A stretch of 64,000 nucleotides of DNA, taken from positions 4,420,734-4,484,733 of the forward strand of contig CM057058.1 in the NCBI GenBank assembly GCA_029945375.1, in the 5' to 3' direction. The DNA is from Agaricus subrufescens. Taxonomy: Eukaryota; Basidiomycota; Agaricomycetes; Agaricales; Agaricaceae. Of the stretch, positions 12,394 to 24,620 are shown piece after piece; position 1 is the stretch's first letter; each line of letters begins with the position of its first letter. The notes under the pieces were generated by a model. It ran no database searches. It worked only from the letters and a program-made list of their open reading frames with translations, and was not told where the DNA came from. The position numbers and the translations under genes are program-made.

Positions 12394-15300
12394 TTCTCAT
12401 TAGCTTTTCAGCGTTTAATTAACTTCTTTTTTTTTTTTTTTGGTCTACTAGTAGGATTCCAATTTGTTGTCCCTGGTTACTTGTTTCTTGTCTTTCGAGA
12501 TTCTTGTTAAAGCTATCGTTCGGTGATGGGTATCTGTCGTCTAGCTATCTTGTCGCCCGTCGACCCCGCTGTATACCTCTTGAGCACGGTCATATTTATT
12601 CGTATCAATCCAACTACCCGTTTGCAGTAAACCGTTTCATAGTCGAGTGGATTTGAATCTCTCAAGAATGTTGTGGTTACAAATAGCTGTGTGCTTGATG
12701 AGTACAGTGGTTGCCAGGCGTCATGCACTGCACGCCAAAGATACGATGATATCTACTGATCCATTGAACTCCACTTGACTCCAACAGTTTAGGTTCCAAG
12801 TGAGAACAGGAGCATTTGAGTCATAGTGTATGTGTGTAACTAAATTTTACAAACTCTGGCGGGTAAATTTGCCAAATAACCTCAGGCAATCAGAATGCCG
12901 GCCTTCCTCGCTCAGGTGACAAAGCGAAAGGCAAGAATCTCAACTTACCATCGTGCGCGTGGAAATCCAGAACCCAGTAGCTTTTCATTTTGAATTCAAT
13001 TTCCCGTGGATGGAGAAGTAGAGTTCAATGTGTGAATCCTCGCTTCCAAGTTGTTCCCTGCCGCTAACCCGCTGAGGCAGACTAGTAGAAAGTATCAAGT
13101 CGCTTCATCTCTGCTACTACTTTCTGATGGACACATCAGACTTAGCACAGCATGCTCTATTCGGGTCTGCAATAAGGTTTTTGTGAAAAACAAAAGTCTG
13201 TGGAAAGTATATTCCCTCTTTAAGCTTGAAATCATCAAGTCTTCCGACTTGTGGCTCTGCTCAAACAATTCAAGCCGCCCTTTACATGTGCACATAGACA
13301 GTAGTTTTTTTGACAATCTTGGGAATGACTCGGCCCTGTACTAGTGTAAAGCGATTATGATGTCACCTCAAGTGCGGTACTAGCGGGAAAATCGTGGGCA
13401 TAATCAACATCTGTAAAGTTATTAGATGTATTTCTTTCACGTGAAAGACGGGCTCTTCCCCGATATGAAAAGGTCTGGAAACCCGCTATGATGACAGTGA
13501 TCAGGGCCGTGTGTTTTGATGGCGTATGAGCTTGAAGCTAAAAACTACCATTTTCATTTTCTTGTCTGAGAAATTGCATCATATCACCCCTTGGTCATAA
13601 TGTGGCTTCGAGATTTGTGTTTGAGGAAATGAGGGGAATGATATGCGAGCGCCCGTTGGTTTTGATGGTGGAGAATGTTGAATCTCATACACAGGTGTGA
13701 TGCAAGGGGTATTTTTAGGGTTGGAGACGCAGCGCTATCCTTTTTCCAAAGTTCATTCTTGAACAATGAAAAAAAGATGGGCAGGCGGTGTCAAGATACC
13801 GTTCTCACTGATCGAAAGGTCACCATCCCCTTGCGTCATTTGCAGTGCATTAGATATTGAAAGATCTCCGTTGGGATGGGATGTCCGCTTTTTTATTTAT
13901 AAGCGAAAGAGTATGCTTTCAAATCTTTCACACGTCTGTATCTATGGAACCGGAAGAATGGGGGTTTTAGCAGGGTTTGAGGATCACCATACTGCATTAG
14001 TATGTAACACTCAAAGCACCGGAAGATCAATGATACTGTCCGTGGCAGACCGAGCTCTCAAAGATTTACTTGGATCTAGTTACTGACGTTACCATGGGAT
14101 TCTCTTCCATTCCACTTGTCTGAATCATCTACCATTGATCTGGTTGATGGGTGGTAAAAGCCGTGGGAATGGCATTAAACACCGACAAAAGCGCGTGTAC
14201 GGAGTATGTTTGATCAATACTTATCTCGCGACAAACCCGTTTATAAAAACAAACCTAATACATACCGAAGAAAAGGGGGTTCCTAATCAATTATGCGTGA
14301 CGGGAGGAATATTTCAGAAACAGTAATCGACGGGCTTGGTGGCCATGAAAAGGTTTATTTACTATTGATCATATAATATATTTTCGTTACCAGGGTAAGT
14401 GATGTCCAATGATTTTCCTCAGGCAGATCAGCCACTGAGATTTTGTCAGATTTGTACCGTTCAGTCTGGTAAAAAAAATACGAAGGATGTGCTGATGTAT
14501 AGCTGCTTTTCCATTCTTTACGGAGGACATGTGGAGCGATCCGACCAAAAGGGGCTGACGAACGGGTATAGCGGGTTCCTCGGTGAGATAAATTTACTTA
14601 ACTGTATATGGTGTACACGATGTTCGGTTCTAATGTCAGCCCCTGCGATGGGCATATGGACGGAGTGACGAGAAATCCCTTTTGCAGGGGTCATCAGGCA
14701 TATGAATTGGGCACTGGGCTCATCCAAGAATAAAACTATGGATGCGATGGGTGTTGATAGTGAATGTGGAAACAACTTCTTACCGGTGGCATTTATCGGG
14801 CCAGTTGAAAGTGACCTTAACCTTTGGATTGGTAAATCCTTCCCAGTATCAGGGTCATTTTGTATAGGACGAAAATCAGGGAAAAGGCACCAATCAATTG
14901 TATGTGATCGGCACACACGCGGTTAAAATATATTATCAAAAAGGATATGAATACCCGATGGCCCTGATACATGATGGGACGAAACGTGAAAGTGATATGA
15001 TAATCAAATGGCTTATACCCCCAATCTGCTTTAAGCGGAAACATTGTGCACGATTCTTATACAAACTATTACCGTAAGCAGAAGAGCGGCGCTCAAGTGG
15101 GATGTCGCTCATCCCCACCTGGTTGCTTCACTGAGGCTGATATCTATCACATGACACATGCTATTTTTGATGAACTTTGAAGTGGTGCAAGTTTGCCAAG
15201 AGACGAGTATACGAGTCATTTCCTCGTATTGGTTTTCTTCAGCAAGTCACCATACCTTGACTCAGGTTGAATGTCAATTGCATTGTCGCTGCGAGGTGGC

Positions 15301-18269
15301 TATAAGGGTATACCGGCGGAGTTTCGGGGAGACGAAGGTTTGGTGCTGCAGGGTTATTATAATTGAGTTGGGGGTTTATCCTGCACTAAGTGATACCAAG
15401 GTTACTCACAATAGCTAGAAGACATAATATGGCAGTAGGTAATCATGACCCCAAACTTGCATAATGAATATGCCCGTCAAGGCGTCTCATAAGCCTGGAC
15501 GTCAATGGTCCAGTGTTTCAGAGCACTGGACTCTGAAAATAATGACTAAACAATATGACACTTTGACTCGCCACCGGGCCGTCTCTCTTGACAAGCGATT
15601 GTTTGTCAGGAAATCAGTACTGAGTCACTGAGAAACGACAATAGCATCCCCTCCCCTCCCCGAATGGATCTTTCGGACCACGTTAATGCAGCATGTCCTG
15701 TGATCACCCAGTACAGAGAGACAATTGACTCAAGGAGCAATGAAAGCATTCTTAATGTTTGTATATGTCAATGACATTCCGAGTTTCTGGTTGTAAGTGG
15801 CTTAACCATTTTTAGTTAAATATGGTTCTTACAGCATGAGGATTATTCACCGGAATACAGTTGTTATTAAGCCTCATATAAGGTTCCAGTGGACTCGAGG
15901 CATTTCATCGAACCACGGTTACGGCTAATTGAAATTCCGCAGGCCTGACGGTCGTCCTAAGACGATTTGATGCCGTGGCTTTTCGTAATGATAATATAAG
16001 TCTTCCCTACCTTGGTAAGTTATAACTCGCCAGTCACTTTACACTGAAAGGGGAAAGCGGTCAATTGCGCCTCCCTGAACCTTTGCTTAGGTTTTGGGGA
16101 TTTACGTGGTTCTTTTCGAATTTCTTCGAATCTCTTCTCGCTTTCTTCCTTGTTCGATCTGTGGAGTTAAATGAATCCTATGTGAATGTCCACCGATCGT
16201 GAGACCAGAATAGGCAGACCGTTCTATTTTTTTCGCGAGGATCACTAATCGTCCCCTACAAACCAGACGGTTCTTCTGTGACGCCGTAAAATTGACTTAC
16301 TCAACATTGTAGCACGAACCTAAGACCCGGTTTGACTGGTGATGTGCATGAGGAACGTTGGAGATTACTTATTTCACTTACAATACACAGGAAATGGACA
16401 GGCCAAATCCTTGTAAAAGCAAATGAATACGTTTCTATTACTGGTTTTCTTGGCTGATACCAGACAACGACTGACAGGTACACATGGATACTAAAAGGAT
16501 CGACATACAACCGCGGAACTTGAAACATGGTAATGAACACATTAGGTTTAATGTGTGCTGCATTTGGCTAGACTATTAGGAGAAATGAGCATGTTGTTCA
16601 ACAGGATATCATGCTAAGGGTTATCGATTTATCTATTATCGGGGTGGAGCCTTCCTGGTCTCAACCACTCATCGAACAATGGCAAATGCGGCGTTCTAGA
16701 AGCTTATAGTGGCATTGAATAGCACAAACTTTACGCTTCTACATTCTGGACCTTCTCCGAGTTTGTTCCTTGTCGATCGATCGCCTTAGATTATCACGAG
16801 GCTTGATGATTGAGTCGAGAACGTGCCCCCTCTTAGATCTGCGGAGGATCAACCGTTTTAACAATGCAAAACGGGTTAGTCTGACTTCTCTTGCGGCGGT
16901 ATGGAGGCGTTTGAGATTACGAGGGACGCAAAAATCATAGTGTGCAGGGACTTCCACCCTTGAGGGCGACACATTTTGCGTGGGAAGTATAATATTCCGA
17001 TCATTGACGATATACCAGTAGTGTATGATTAATTATAGAAAGCACAGAATGACCCTAATATCGTTAAATATCCGCTGAACCGGATAGTGTAGGGCCATTT
17101 CATGTAATATGTGGGAAATTAGCTGAATGTGGTCGGTTTAGAAGACATTAGTGGTGATACAGAGGAGAACGTCCCTGCTTGGATGTACACCCTACGATGG
17201 CACAACTGGCATATGAACACCTGATGGGAGAAGCGAGGACAAACATCTGACACAGTTCTGATGGAACACGGAGCCGAAGCCAGTAAAAGGTCCAGGAACA
17301 GACTCCTCCGTGTCAGCACAGAGCTAAGATACCAGAAATAACGCTGTAAATGTTTATCATACATGCTATTAATCCCAAATGATTCGTCAATCCTGTACGT
17401 TTCGAGAAGAAGAGAAAAAATAAAAACCACATTGTAAGACCCGATGACGGAAATGAACAGCTACTCGCATTCGATCGCCTCTAAACGGTCCAAGTATGGA
17501 GGGCTTGTGACGAAAGACGGATTCTATGATCGTTACATAGCCATTTCTGATCATCCGTAACTCGGAAATAACAGTCTCCTGAATCGAACCGTTATTGAGG
17601 GTTGATGCCTTCTCGAGGTTAGATATAGGACATGAGGAAGCCACATCCAACTAGCGTGGAGGTAAACTTCCAAAGTAAGTGACTGCGTCAAGTAAAACCC
17701 GAAACAATTATAATGGAGGCGGGTGCTCCCTGGAAAAATGCAAAGGAGGTGAGCGCGTTTTTTCTCAATGAAACACAGATAACGGAAAGCTGGGACTGAC
17801 TAAAACACCCCGGTTAGCGTGTAGGTCGAGTATTTTAAACTTACTTGATCGAAATCGTGGAACTAAGATACTTGCTGCTTATGTCTGTTCCTTCACATTA
17901 CCATTCCTAGTCATCTCACCGGTCCTAACTGAACGCGTGGCATTGGAGAAGCTTGAACACTCTTCCCTGTTCGAACGCCATGAACGCCGTATGATCAAGT
18001 GACATTGTCCAAAGAGGTGGTCAAGCTTGTGAAGGATGGATAGACATAGTGAGAAAATCCTTTCGAGCCTAAAGGATTTGTTACCAAGCCATAGAACACA
18101 CGAATTATAAAGGTTTTTTAGTGCGGACCGGATGGAAAACTTCTAGAGAAATTTCGTCTACTTTCGACGAATCTTCTGGCGCGAGAATGTAGAAAGAATA
18201 CCAAAGACACTACGGCTGGAACATTGGACCAGGGTTAGTCTACCTCAACCAGGCAAGGTGTCCAATGAT
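12394..18269. other. Long gene-poor region
   Basis: Almost 6 kb between the zinc-finger gene and the transposon insertion site. A T-run (about 12427-12441) lies just after the stop codon. Open frames of 60-132 codons on both strands overlap each other and carry no motif I can name. A CT-rich patch sits near 15650. No tRNA, rRNA or tandem array was recognised. It may hold decayed sequence. Confidence 0.4.
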
Positions 18270-18447
18270 TTAGAGTTGTTGTGATCGTCGAATATCATAT
18301 CGAAAATTGAAGGTCCGATAAGCAGGTTCGCGATTGGGTTGCTTCCCACGGTTAATTGTCTGTGACACGTCCATATGTGCATCTTCGGTTTTTTCCTGGT
18401 TTTTTCCCATGGGATCTATATCTACTCTCCTCATGAACCCTTCTATA
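18270..18447 (-). pseudogene. Candidate 3' part of a gene split by the transposon
   Basis: A minus-strand open frame runs from the left border of the element to a stop at 18270. It begins GTT-ATA-GAA when one TATA copy is shared with the right border, and continues EGFMRRVDIDPMGKNQ and further. The open frame on the far side of the element (50513-50958) is in the same phase. The encoded protein is not recognised. The link rests on frame alone, which chance would give in about one case in three. Confidence 0.3.
18444..18447. repeat. Left target-site duplication (TATA)
   Basis: TATA directly precedes CACTG at 18448, and the same TATA directly follows CAGTG on the right (50509-50512). The duplication may be TATA (4 bp) or only TA (2 bp); CMC-type elements make duplications of 2-4 bp depending on branch. 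Confidence 0.65.
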
Positions 18448-18671
18448 CACTGCACCGACAAGTCAATAAATCATGTGTAGTATTGATGACTAATTAAAGT
18501 TAAATAGTTTAGTAAGCAAAAATATTTAAAATTTTATATCAATGACTTATTTTGGTTCGGACATCAATATGTGATCAATAACAACCAAAGTGTATAAATA
18601 TTTTATCGTGAAACTATTGATGTGCATATTGAATATATATTTAATACATATTTTGGCGGAGTCCAAAATAA
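18448..18671 (+). repeat. Left terminal inverted repeat
   Basis: AT-rich arm of about 224 bp matching the inverted right end. Shared landmarks in the same order: CACTGC, GACAAGTCAAT, GCAAAAATATTTAAA, GGACATCAATAT, TATTGAA, and CGGAGTYCAAAAT. It is diverged from the right arm, so the element is not a very recent insertion, or its ends evolve fast. Confidence 0.8.
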
Positions 18672-19353
18672 GTCAAAAATATATTCAAATGTAAATCAAA
18701 GTCGTATTGAAATGGAATGCTATATATGTACATCATAAGTTAGGCATCACATCTATATTATATTGAGCACATGTTGAAAAGAATCCACTGGGAGAATCGT
18801 CTCGTCGACCACGATTTGATGCATTTTTTACCTGACGATTCAACTCACAATTCCTACTTCTAAACCAAAGTTGTAGCTTGGTTATCTGCTGGGGATTCGT
18901 ATTGGGGAATCGAGTGAAGGTTTGCAGTCAATTCTCCGGTAGAGTCGGCTGACGCATTGACAAATGACTTGATGAGTGAATGCAATGCAGAATCAACGAG
19001 TCGAATGCAGTTTAACTGGGATCTAATCAGCAACACTTTTCACGCATTCAAATAAACTATCCTCCCCACAACAAGTGTAAGGAAGAGGCTCCTCACAGAC
19101 TTAGCAATAGTCGGCTCAATTAGCCACGAGCGGACTGAGTAGACAGGGACTCGTAAAAGGGCCCTACAGGCGGACGATGGCTGAGGCGACCAAATAAAAC
19201 CACAACAATGAGGATCAACACTCACGGCTCAACGCGTCGAGCTTCCTCATTTTTCCTTACATCCAACTCTTAAAACGCCAATCTAATGACAGAACATCTC
19301 TGTAAAATGAATAGTGAGTTTTTTTCTCAAACAACGTCAGCACTACTCACTAG
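18672..19353. other. Left subterminal region
   Basis: No gene. It contains short motifs resembling the right subterminal region, for example GGGGATTCGTATTGGGGAAT near 18890 against the right-end series GGGATTTGGCAGAAAAAGGG. Such repeats usually bind CACTA transposase; the resemblance here is partial. Confidence 0.35.
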
Positions 19354-19713
19354 TATGCTATAGACCGAGACACAGAGTTTGTACTACAGGGCAAAGGCGA
19401 ATCTGCAGGCAAAGAAAACGGGAATCTAGCACAAGGAGACGTCGGTAATCAAACTTTGGACAACTACGGGTTTAGGAGCGATGAGCACGATAATGGCTAC
19501 GAAGGAGACAACGAATCTTGCATATGTGAGCTCCAGGGGCCTGATGACGATAGCTGTGACAGTGAGCCGGCCAAGGGCAGAGTCGAGAACGAATTTCAGA
19601 GTGTCAATGGCAACGGCAATTCTGGAAGATCTTGGGAACTGGGCGAGGGTGAAGTTGAAAACGGTGGATATGATGGTGACGATGAAGCTGATGATGAAGA
19701 CGTTTCGATGTAG
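19354..19713 (+). CDS. Acidic-tailed orphan protein (family C, left copy), fragment
   Basis: An open frame that can begin after an acceptor (CACTAG, ending 19353) encodes a Gly/Asn/Glu-rich protein ending with an acidic tail, GYDGDDEADDEDVSM, and a TAG at 19711-19713. Two minus-strand frames near the right end of the element finish with similar tails (YADDKDDDKFD, YADDEEDDDFD). The position therefore mirrors those copies. No start codon was found for it and the upstream exons are unclear. Similarity could be plain acidic bias, so this is weak. Confidence 0.3.
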   Translation, partial: YAIDRDTEFVLQGKGESAGKENGNLAQGDVGNQTLDNYGFRSDEHDNGYEGDNESCICELQGPDDDSCDSEPAKGRVENEFQSVNGNGNSGRSWELGEGEVENGGYDGDDEADDEDVSM

Positions 19714-20263
19714 TTGGCAACTATTCGGCGCAACTGTTACAAAAATCATGGCGCGTTTCAAATCGCGAGAGGAGAAGATACTAAGTACGGCTGTGATACT
19801 GAAGTTTGGCTGGTAGGAACTTACTGTGGCGAACATATTTTGTGTAGTCGGACAATTCCTGCATAATGAAAGATCTCGATGTAGATATCGTGGACATATT
19901 GACGTAAGGCCCAAGTGCGTTTGAATGCCAGCCGTGAGGAGAGGGCGAGAAAGATCTATTGAGAGGGTATGACGACAAGGGTTTTCTTCAATGAAAAAGA
20001 CTTGTCTGCAGATACGTAATTCGCCATCTGGCTCCTAGAGATTATATTCGTCATCTAAAGATTAAATAAGAATAGTTTATGCGGACGAACGGTGAGAGGA
20101 CAATTGGACCAAAGCTTGGAGGTTTCAGTATAAATAACAAACTCTACAGTGTTAGTCGTCAACCTGAGCATTAGACATGTATCTGTTATGTACACAATTT
20201 CTTCACGACCAAAACTGAAATGATTATCGATCATCTGAACCGTTGCACTTTCTTTTGCCACCG
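19714..20263. other. Region between convergent family C and B genes
   Basis: No separate gene supported. It holds the presumed 3' ends of the plus-strand acidic frame and the minus-strand B1 gene. A long minus-strand frame opposite the acidic ORF (19426-19914) is hydrophobic only because it is the complement of acidic codons. Confidence 0.35.
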
Positions 20264-20832
20264 TTAAGTGTCCGTTGTGAACAAGCCCTGGGTCCTGCCG
20301 TGAGGTAACCAAGTTAGCGTTGTTGTAAAACACACTTACTAACTCACCTGTTTAAGAGATCGGAATCGGATGTGGCGCACGCAACTCGGCCGTGGAAGGT
20401 TCTCAATTCAGAGCATCTACGCAAGTCGCTACGGCCCTTTCTAACGAACCTCTGAGTGAGCTCATGCAATAGTCTTGATAAGTGCTCTAGACGGCCTTGT
20501 ATGTTATGCAAGTAAGGCGTCCCGGGATCGTTGATGTCTGAGCCGGTGACTTGTCGCAACTGCATCTCAACTGTGAAAAGATAATTCAGGTTGTAGAATT
20601 GTTGGACAGCTTGTAGCCAACGGGGGAAAATACCCTCGAAATCGACCGTCGACACTGAGAAAGGAGAGCGAGATTGGCAACTACGAAACAAACACGACGA
20701 AAAAGGATCGGCATCCGCTGATGATGAAGCTGAAGATTAGTGTCAATGGTGTGTCAGTCACCAGCTACTGACCGCAGCGAATCTCGAGGTCCATACGGAG
20801 TCAGCGCGATAGATAGTCTCCTGAATCTCCAT
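20264..20832 (-). CDS. Family B orphan protein, copy B1
   Basis: Three or four exons on the minus strand. Start MEIQETIYRADSVWTSRFAA at 20832, then a main exon (about 20645-20344) with FPRWLQAVQQFYNLN, LEHLSRLLHELTQRF, CSELRTFHGRVACATS and DSDLLNR at the donor, and a short last exon adding TQGLFTTDT before TAA at 20264. The neighbour B2 has RWFQVVQSLHQLN, LGRVSDLLQETI, CKRLRTYYNK and NVLNR at the same intron position, so the two are paralogues. Mostly alpha-helical; function unknown. The join between first and second coding exons is not settled. Compared with B2 it lacks the long acidic N-terminal half. Confidence 0.5.
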
Positions 20833-21459
20833 AATCCAGTAGAGTCGTAGAAAGTCAAGAATTAAAGCCTAACTTTTAGTTTCTGACGACAGCGACTATG
20901 GACTGTTTTAACAGGCTATGAAATCTGCAAAAAGGTGTCTAGTGAATGTGTTATCTTTCACTTTCGAGGCAATCAGCAAATTGACGATACTTGCGGCGAG
21001 GCCCACCTGAACCACGCAGAATATCGGTACGGCTGCCGACACCTGGAATAGAGTAGTCAGAACGGTTTTAGTAATAGACCAACTAGCGTCTCTTTTCGCT
21101 TATCTTTCATATACATTAGAATTGTCGACTGGTGATTCCACTGGCGTTGACTAAGGAATCTGCTTGGGATTCGGCAGAAAAACAGGATTGAGGAGGTTCG
21201 AGTGGGGATTTGGAGAACTGACTTCAATTTGGCAATGGGCAAGTTGACTGGTGATTCAACTAGCGGCACTGTAGGATAGTACAAATTCCTTGAGCTTCAT
21301 CTAAATCGTTCAAATTCATGAGATGAAAGTTTGAATTCCTTATTCATGAGCAGTCATGATCGGTTGTCGTCAGCCCGATGTTAGATTGAAAAGTATGTTT
21401 CTCTGTTATTCTTGACAAACTGGTAGTCGCTGAGGTGTGCCTCATATAAACAGGGGCAT
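20833..21459. other. Spacer between B1 and B2 with fossil transposon end
   Basis: No gene. It contains the promoter side of B1 and a segment (21110-21245) that closely matches the right subterminal repeat of the element. Confidence 0.45.
21110..21245 (+). repeat. Internal copy of subterminal repeat (fossil left end)
   Basis: Reads ATTGTCGACTGGTGATTC, then GGCGTTGACTAAGGAATC, TTGGGATTCGGCAGAAAAA and ATTGAGGAGGTTCGAG. Read inward from the right end, positions about 50060-49950 give the same series with few changes (ACTGGTGATTCGACTGGCGT, GACTAAGGAATCAGTTTGGG, GGCAGAAAAAG). The orientation is that of a left end. It suggests an older element end trapped between B1 and B2, or spread of transposase-binding repeats. 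Confidence 0.6.
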
Positions 21460-22735
21460 CTAATAAGGTCTAGGCATAGCTTGGTTCCTGTACACAAACA
21501 GGATTAGAGCCGCTGATAATACAATAATAAGACTCACCGATTTAAAACGTTAATATTGGGCGCAGCATGTAAAATTTTGTTGTAATACGTTCGCAACCTT
21601 TTACACCTCCGCAAGTTGCGCAACCCATCCCAAGTAGATCTACAAATAGTCTCCTGTAGCAGGTCTGACACCCGCCCTAAATAGAGTTGGCCTTGGAGAA
21701 GACTGGGCGATTCTCGTATGGACATTCTGAGTATTACCTGTTGGTTTAACTGGTGTAAACTCTGTACCACTTGAAACCAACGAAGGGAGTCAACCTCAAA
21801 CGTTGCTTCTAACCTCTTCAAGTCACGAGTAGCCACCACAAATTTATTGTAAAAGACCCCAGCACCCATGCCAATGCGTTCTATTGTCCACGTACGACGA
21901 CGCGCAAGAGGAGGATAAAGAACCGACATGCTGTAAGTTAGATTAGTCAACGATGAAGAATCAGTCCAATTTTACTCACTATGTGTCGATGGTTTCTGTC
22001 TGCTCCTTCAGCGCTAGTGAACTTTCAATGCAACGAGTGATATGGTCCATAAATGTTTCTATGATTCCGGTCATTCTATTTTCTGACGTAGTATCTTCAT
22101 GACCATTGACATGAAATGAAAGCTCTGCGACACAAGCTTTCAGTTCTCCAAATATCGATAACAGCTTTGTGGTATTGTCGTGGTGTGACAGTGTGTCGAT
22201 AAATTGATTGTGATCATTGTTACCAAGATCACTATCATCTTCATCGCCGATTAGAGAAACAAAGTCACAGACACCATTACTTTCATTGCCCACTTCCTCG
22301 GCGTCTGGCGCAGTATCACTATCGTCATGTTGTTGGGGAAAGAGAATGTCGGCAGATGGAGGAACTGGCATTACAGAAACAGCGCGTGTACACAAGAACG
22401 CTCCCAGCATGAAGAGGGTGAATCTATCTTGTGCCGGTAGAACAGAGGTATCCCAATTGCCAGCAGTCTGTTGAAATACTGAGAATAAAGTGGCTCTGGA
22501 CGACTCACACTTACGGACAACTCCTGGGGTCTGGGCATCGGTTCCAGAGTATCCTGGTGACATAGTGATTCACGGGGCAGAAGCGTGAAGCCTCCACCGG
22601 GGATGAATCGGATCGCTTCAACGTCACCTGAAAAGAAGGGATGTCAGAATTCAGATGGTTTAGTAGAATAAGCAAGACAGTACCTATGGGTCCAGGTATC
22701 ATCAATGAGGTGTATTGCTCTGATTGAGAAGACAT
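21460..22735 (-). CDS. Family B orphan protein, copy B2 (long form)
   Basis: Starts MSSQSEQYTSLMIPGPIG at ATG 22735, continues across an intron to DVEAIRFIPGGGFTLLPRES, then TAGNWDTSVLPAQDRFTLFM with a moderately hydrophobic stretch LFMLGAFLCTRAVSVMPVP. An acidic segment rich in Asp follows (DDSDTAPDAEE, GDEDDSDLG), then helical sequence MDHITRCIESSLALKEQTE. The next exon (21935-21534) has RWFQVVQSLHQLNQQ and ends NVLNR, and the last exon adds NQAMPRPY before TAG at 21460. About 370 residues, five exons, all with good GT-AG borders. Paralogous to B1 and to fragments B3 and B4 at the other end. No known domain recognised; mostly helical with a possible membrane-associated segment. Confidence 0.6.
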
Positions 22736-23219
22736 TCGGTACTTAATATATGTACAAGAGGGATAATCATCGTTGCCACAAACTATCCGATTTTATAGCG
22801 AACAGGAAATAGACTGCTTTGACAGAAATAGAATCGTCACCCAGGGAAACGTATATGTCAGACAATGGGAAGTACAAAGATCAAGTCATACTTACATTGA
22901 GCATAAGGTTACCGCCGGGATTTTCGCTGGAAACATCGGGACAATTCGCGGGATATATCAACCGCCAGAGTTGTCCTTGTTATTCGATAAGGAGTTGTTA
23001 GCGGCGGTCACCAGGTACATTGATTTAAGTAGCCCTGAATCGGCCCTGGCACGCTAATTGGTTCCTCAAAGTGATCGCTTCAGCTTACCTTTGTAGGAGA
23101 ATCTCGAAACTCGAATTTATTAACAACTTCGTTAAACCTCCAATACTATGAAGAATCTTGAGAGTAGATGGAATCGTAGTGATTCGTGATGATACTGATC
23201 TCCATTATCGCTGGCTTTG
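22736..23219. other. Upstream region of B2
   Basis: No gene supported. A 94-codon plus-strand frame (22773-23057) opens with TTG, not ATG, and has no motif. The segment should include the promoter of B2. Confidence 0.4.
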
Positions 23220-24620
23220 AATCTAACTGAGCATCGTTAACTAGAAAGTCGAGTCAAGTCCCGGGAAGTGGATAAGGCATCTTTGGTCAATATCTTCCAG
23301 TGGAAACGTTCTCTTTGGTCATTCAGTCTGCGCTTTTAATCTAGAATGGGCCTCACCAAAATCCATGCGGAGTCTATGGGATATTATGGTTACATTGATC
23401 CAAAGAGAAAGACACCAGCTAGATGTTATACTTGACAGACACGGGTTTTCATTGTCGCCAGCCTAGATGCCAATCAATCGTCGTATGACCAGAAAAAGGG
23501 AAATATCAGAGAGTCCAAGCTCCCGAGGGTACTTACGGCTGCACAGTTCGGAACCTACATATATATGATCATCGTTACCTGTAACTACTATTTTCAACAG
23601 GGAATAAACGCACCTCAGGTTCTTCGATGTCCGGTGGAGGATGGTGCGAAGACAATGATTCCAAGGGAACAGTCATCGCGACAAACATCTGAAGAACAAG
23701 AACGCAAGGGTGATAAGCACTCTTTGTTCTATGAAATTGATGTCAAAGCTGCGAAGGGCATAACGCAACCTTCGACAATCCATCTAATGGAGGATTTGGT
23801 ATGCTCTCCACAAAACAAACGCCGAACGCAGGGTAATGTTGAAGGGCCGCTGGCACACTTCATCAGATGGCGATAACTTCAAAGGGCTGTAAGCTCTCTC
23901 TGAAATGTGCTGGAGGACACATGTACTCTCCCGCGTCATAGGAAAGGGGTAAGCTAGCCAGAAACATGGAGATAGGTTTGAAAGAACAAGTGGTAAGCCA
24001 TCACGCATGTGACCAAGTGGTCGAATGATGATTCGCTCTGATTCGCTGCTTCAGAATTTGCACGTGTTCACGCATGATGCCGAGTCTCCAAATCTCCTAA
24101 GCGATTCTCCAAAAGAGAGAGAATACCCAACATGATTATGAATTCGGAATTTAAGATAATTCAAGAACAGCTAGGGACTGTATAGCTAAGAAGTAAAGTT
24201 AACAGGAATTGTGTAATGTGAGTATCACTAAGAACACTGAATGACGTAGGGATACACTTGTACAAGGCGGTCCTTCAAACCACGTATATGACCGTCTTGA
24301 ACTGTTACGACCATCGCCTCGCTCATAAGGCTTAGGTCGGCTCTGGTCCTCTGGGCGTCGACACGATCAAGGACAGTAAGGAGATCGAGCCCCGATACTG
24401 AACTTTTGAACCCAAAAGCAGCACCTATTCCCATAGGAATGATACGGTGACGAAGTGAAGACTCAGTAGATGCAATCAGGCGGCGACGGACATGCAATAA
24501 AGCCTCTTGTAGATAGTCCAAGTAGAGCTGCGCTTCTTTGATTTCCCCTCGGGACTGCGCCAACTGAGCTAGTCTGGGTTCAAAATCACAGGCGACATCT
24601 TGGACCCTTTGGTCGATGGT
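23220..24620 (-). repeat. Left arm of 1.3-kb inverted duplication
   Basis: Reverse-complemented, this segment matches 44860-46150 over its whole length, through both the coding end of gene A and the downstream non-coding part. Landmarks: QSRGEIKEAQLYLDYLQEAL against QSRGEFKEAQLYLDYLQKAL; the CACCATCCTCCACCRGACAT block; and RGATTAAAAGCRCAGACTGA. Divergence is moderate, with both substitutions and small indels. Confidence 0.75.

Noticed and set aside
14518..14916. 132-codon minus-strand frame
   Set aside because: Overlapped on the other strand by frames of similar length, none with motifs; looks like chance.
19426..19914. Long hydrophobic minus-strand frame (162 codons)
   Set aside because: It is the complement of the acidic plus-strand frame; GAY/GAR codons read backwards give Ile/Phe/Val-rich protein. 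No motif or splice support.
22773..23057. 94-codon plus-strand frame upstream of B2
   Set aside because: Opens with TTG, no ATG at the start, no homologous copy at the other end, no motif.
23565..23876. Plus-strand frame conserved at the inverted copy (45486-45743)
   Set aside because: The two are homologous because the DNA is an inverted duplicate. They run antisense to the gene A tail, without a shared start codon, and change freely in amino acids. Kept only as part of the repeat.
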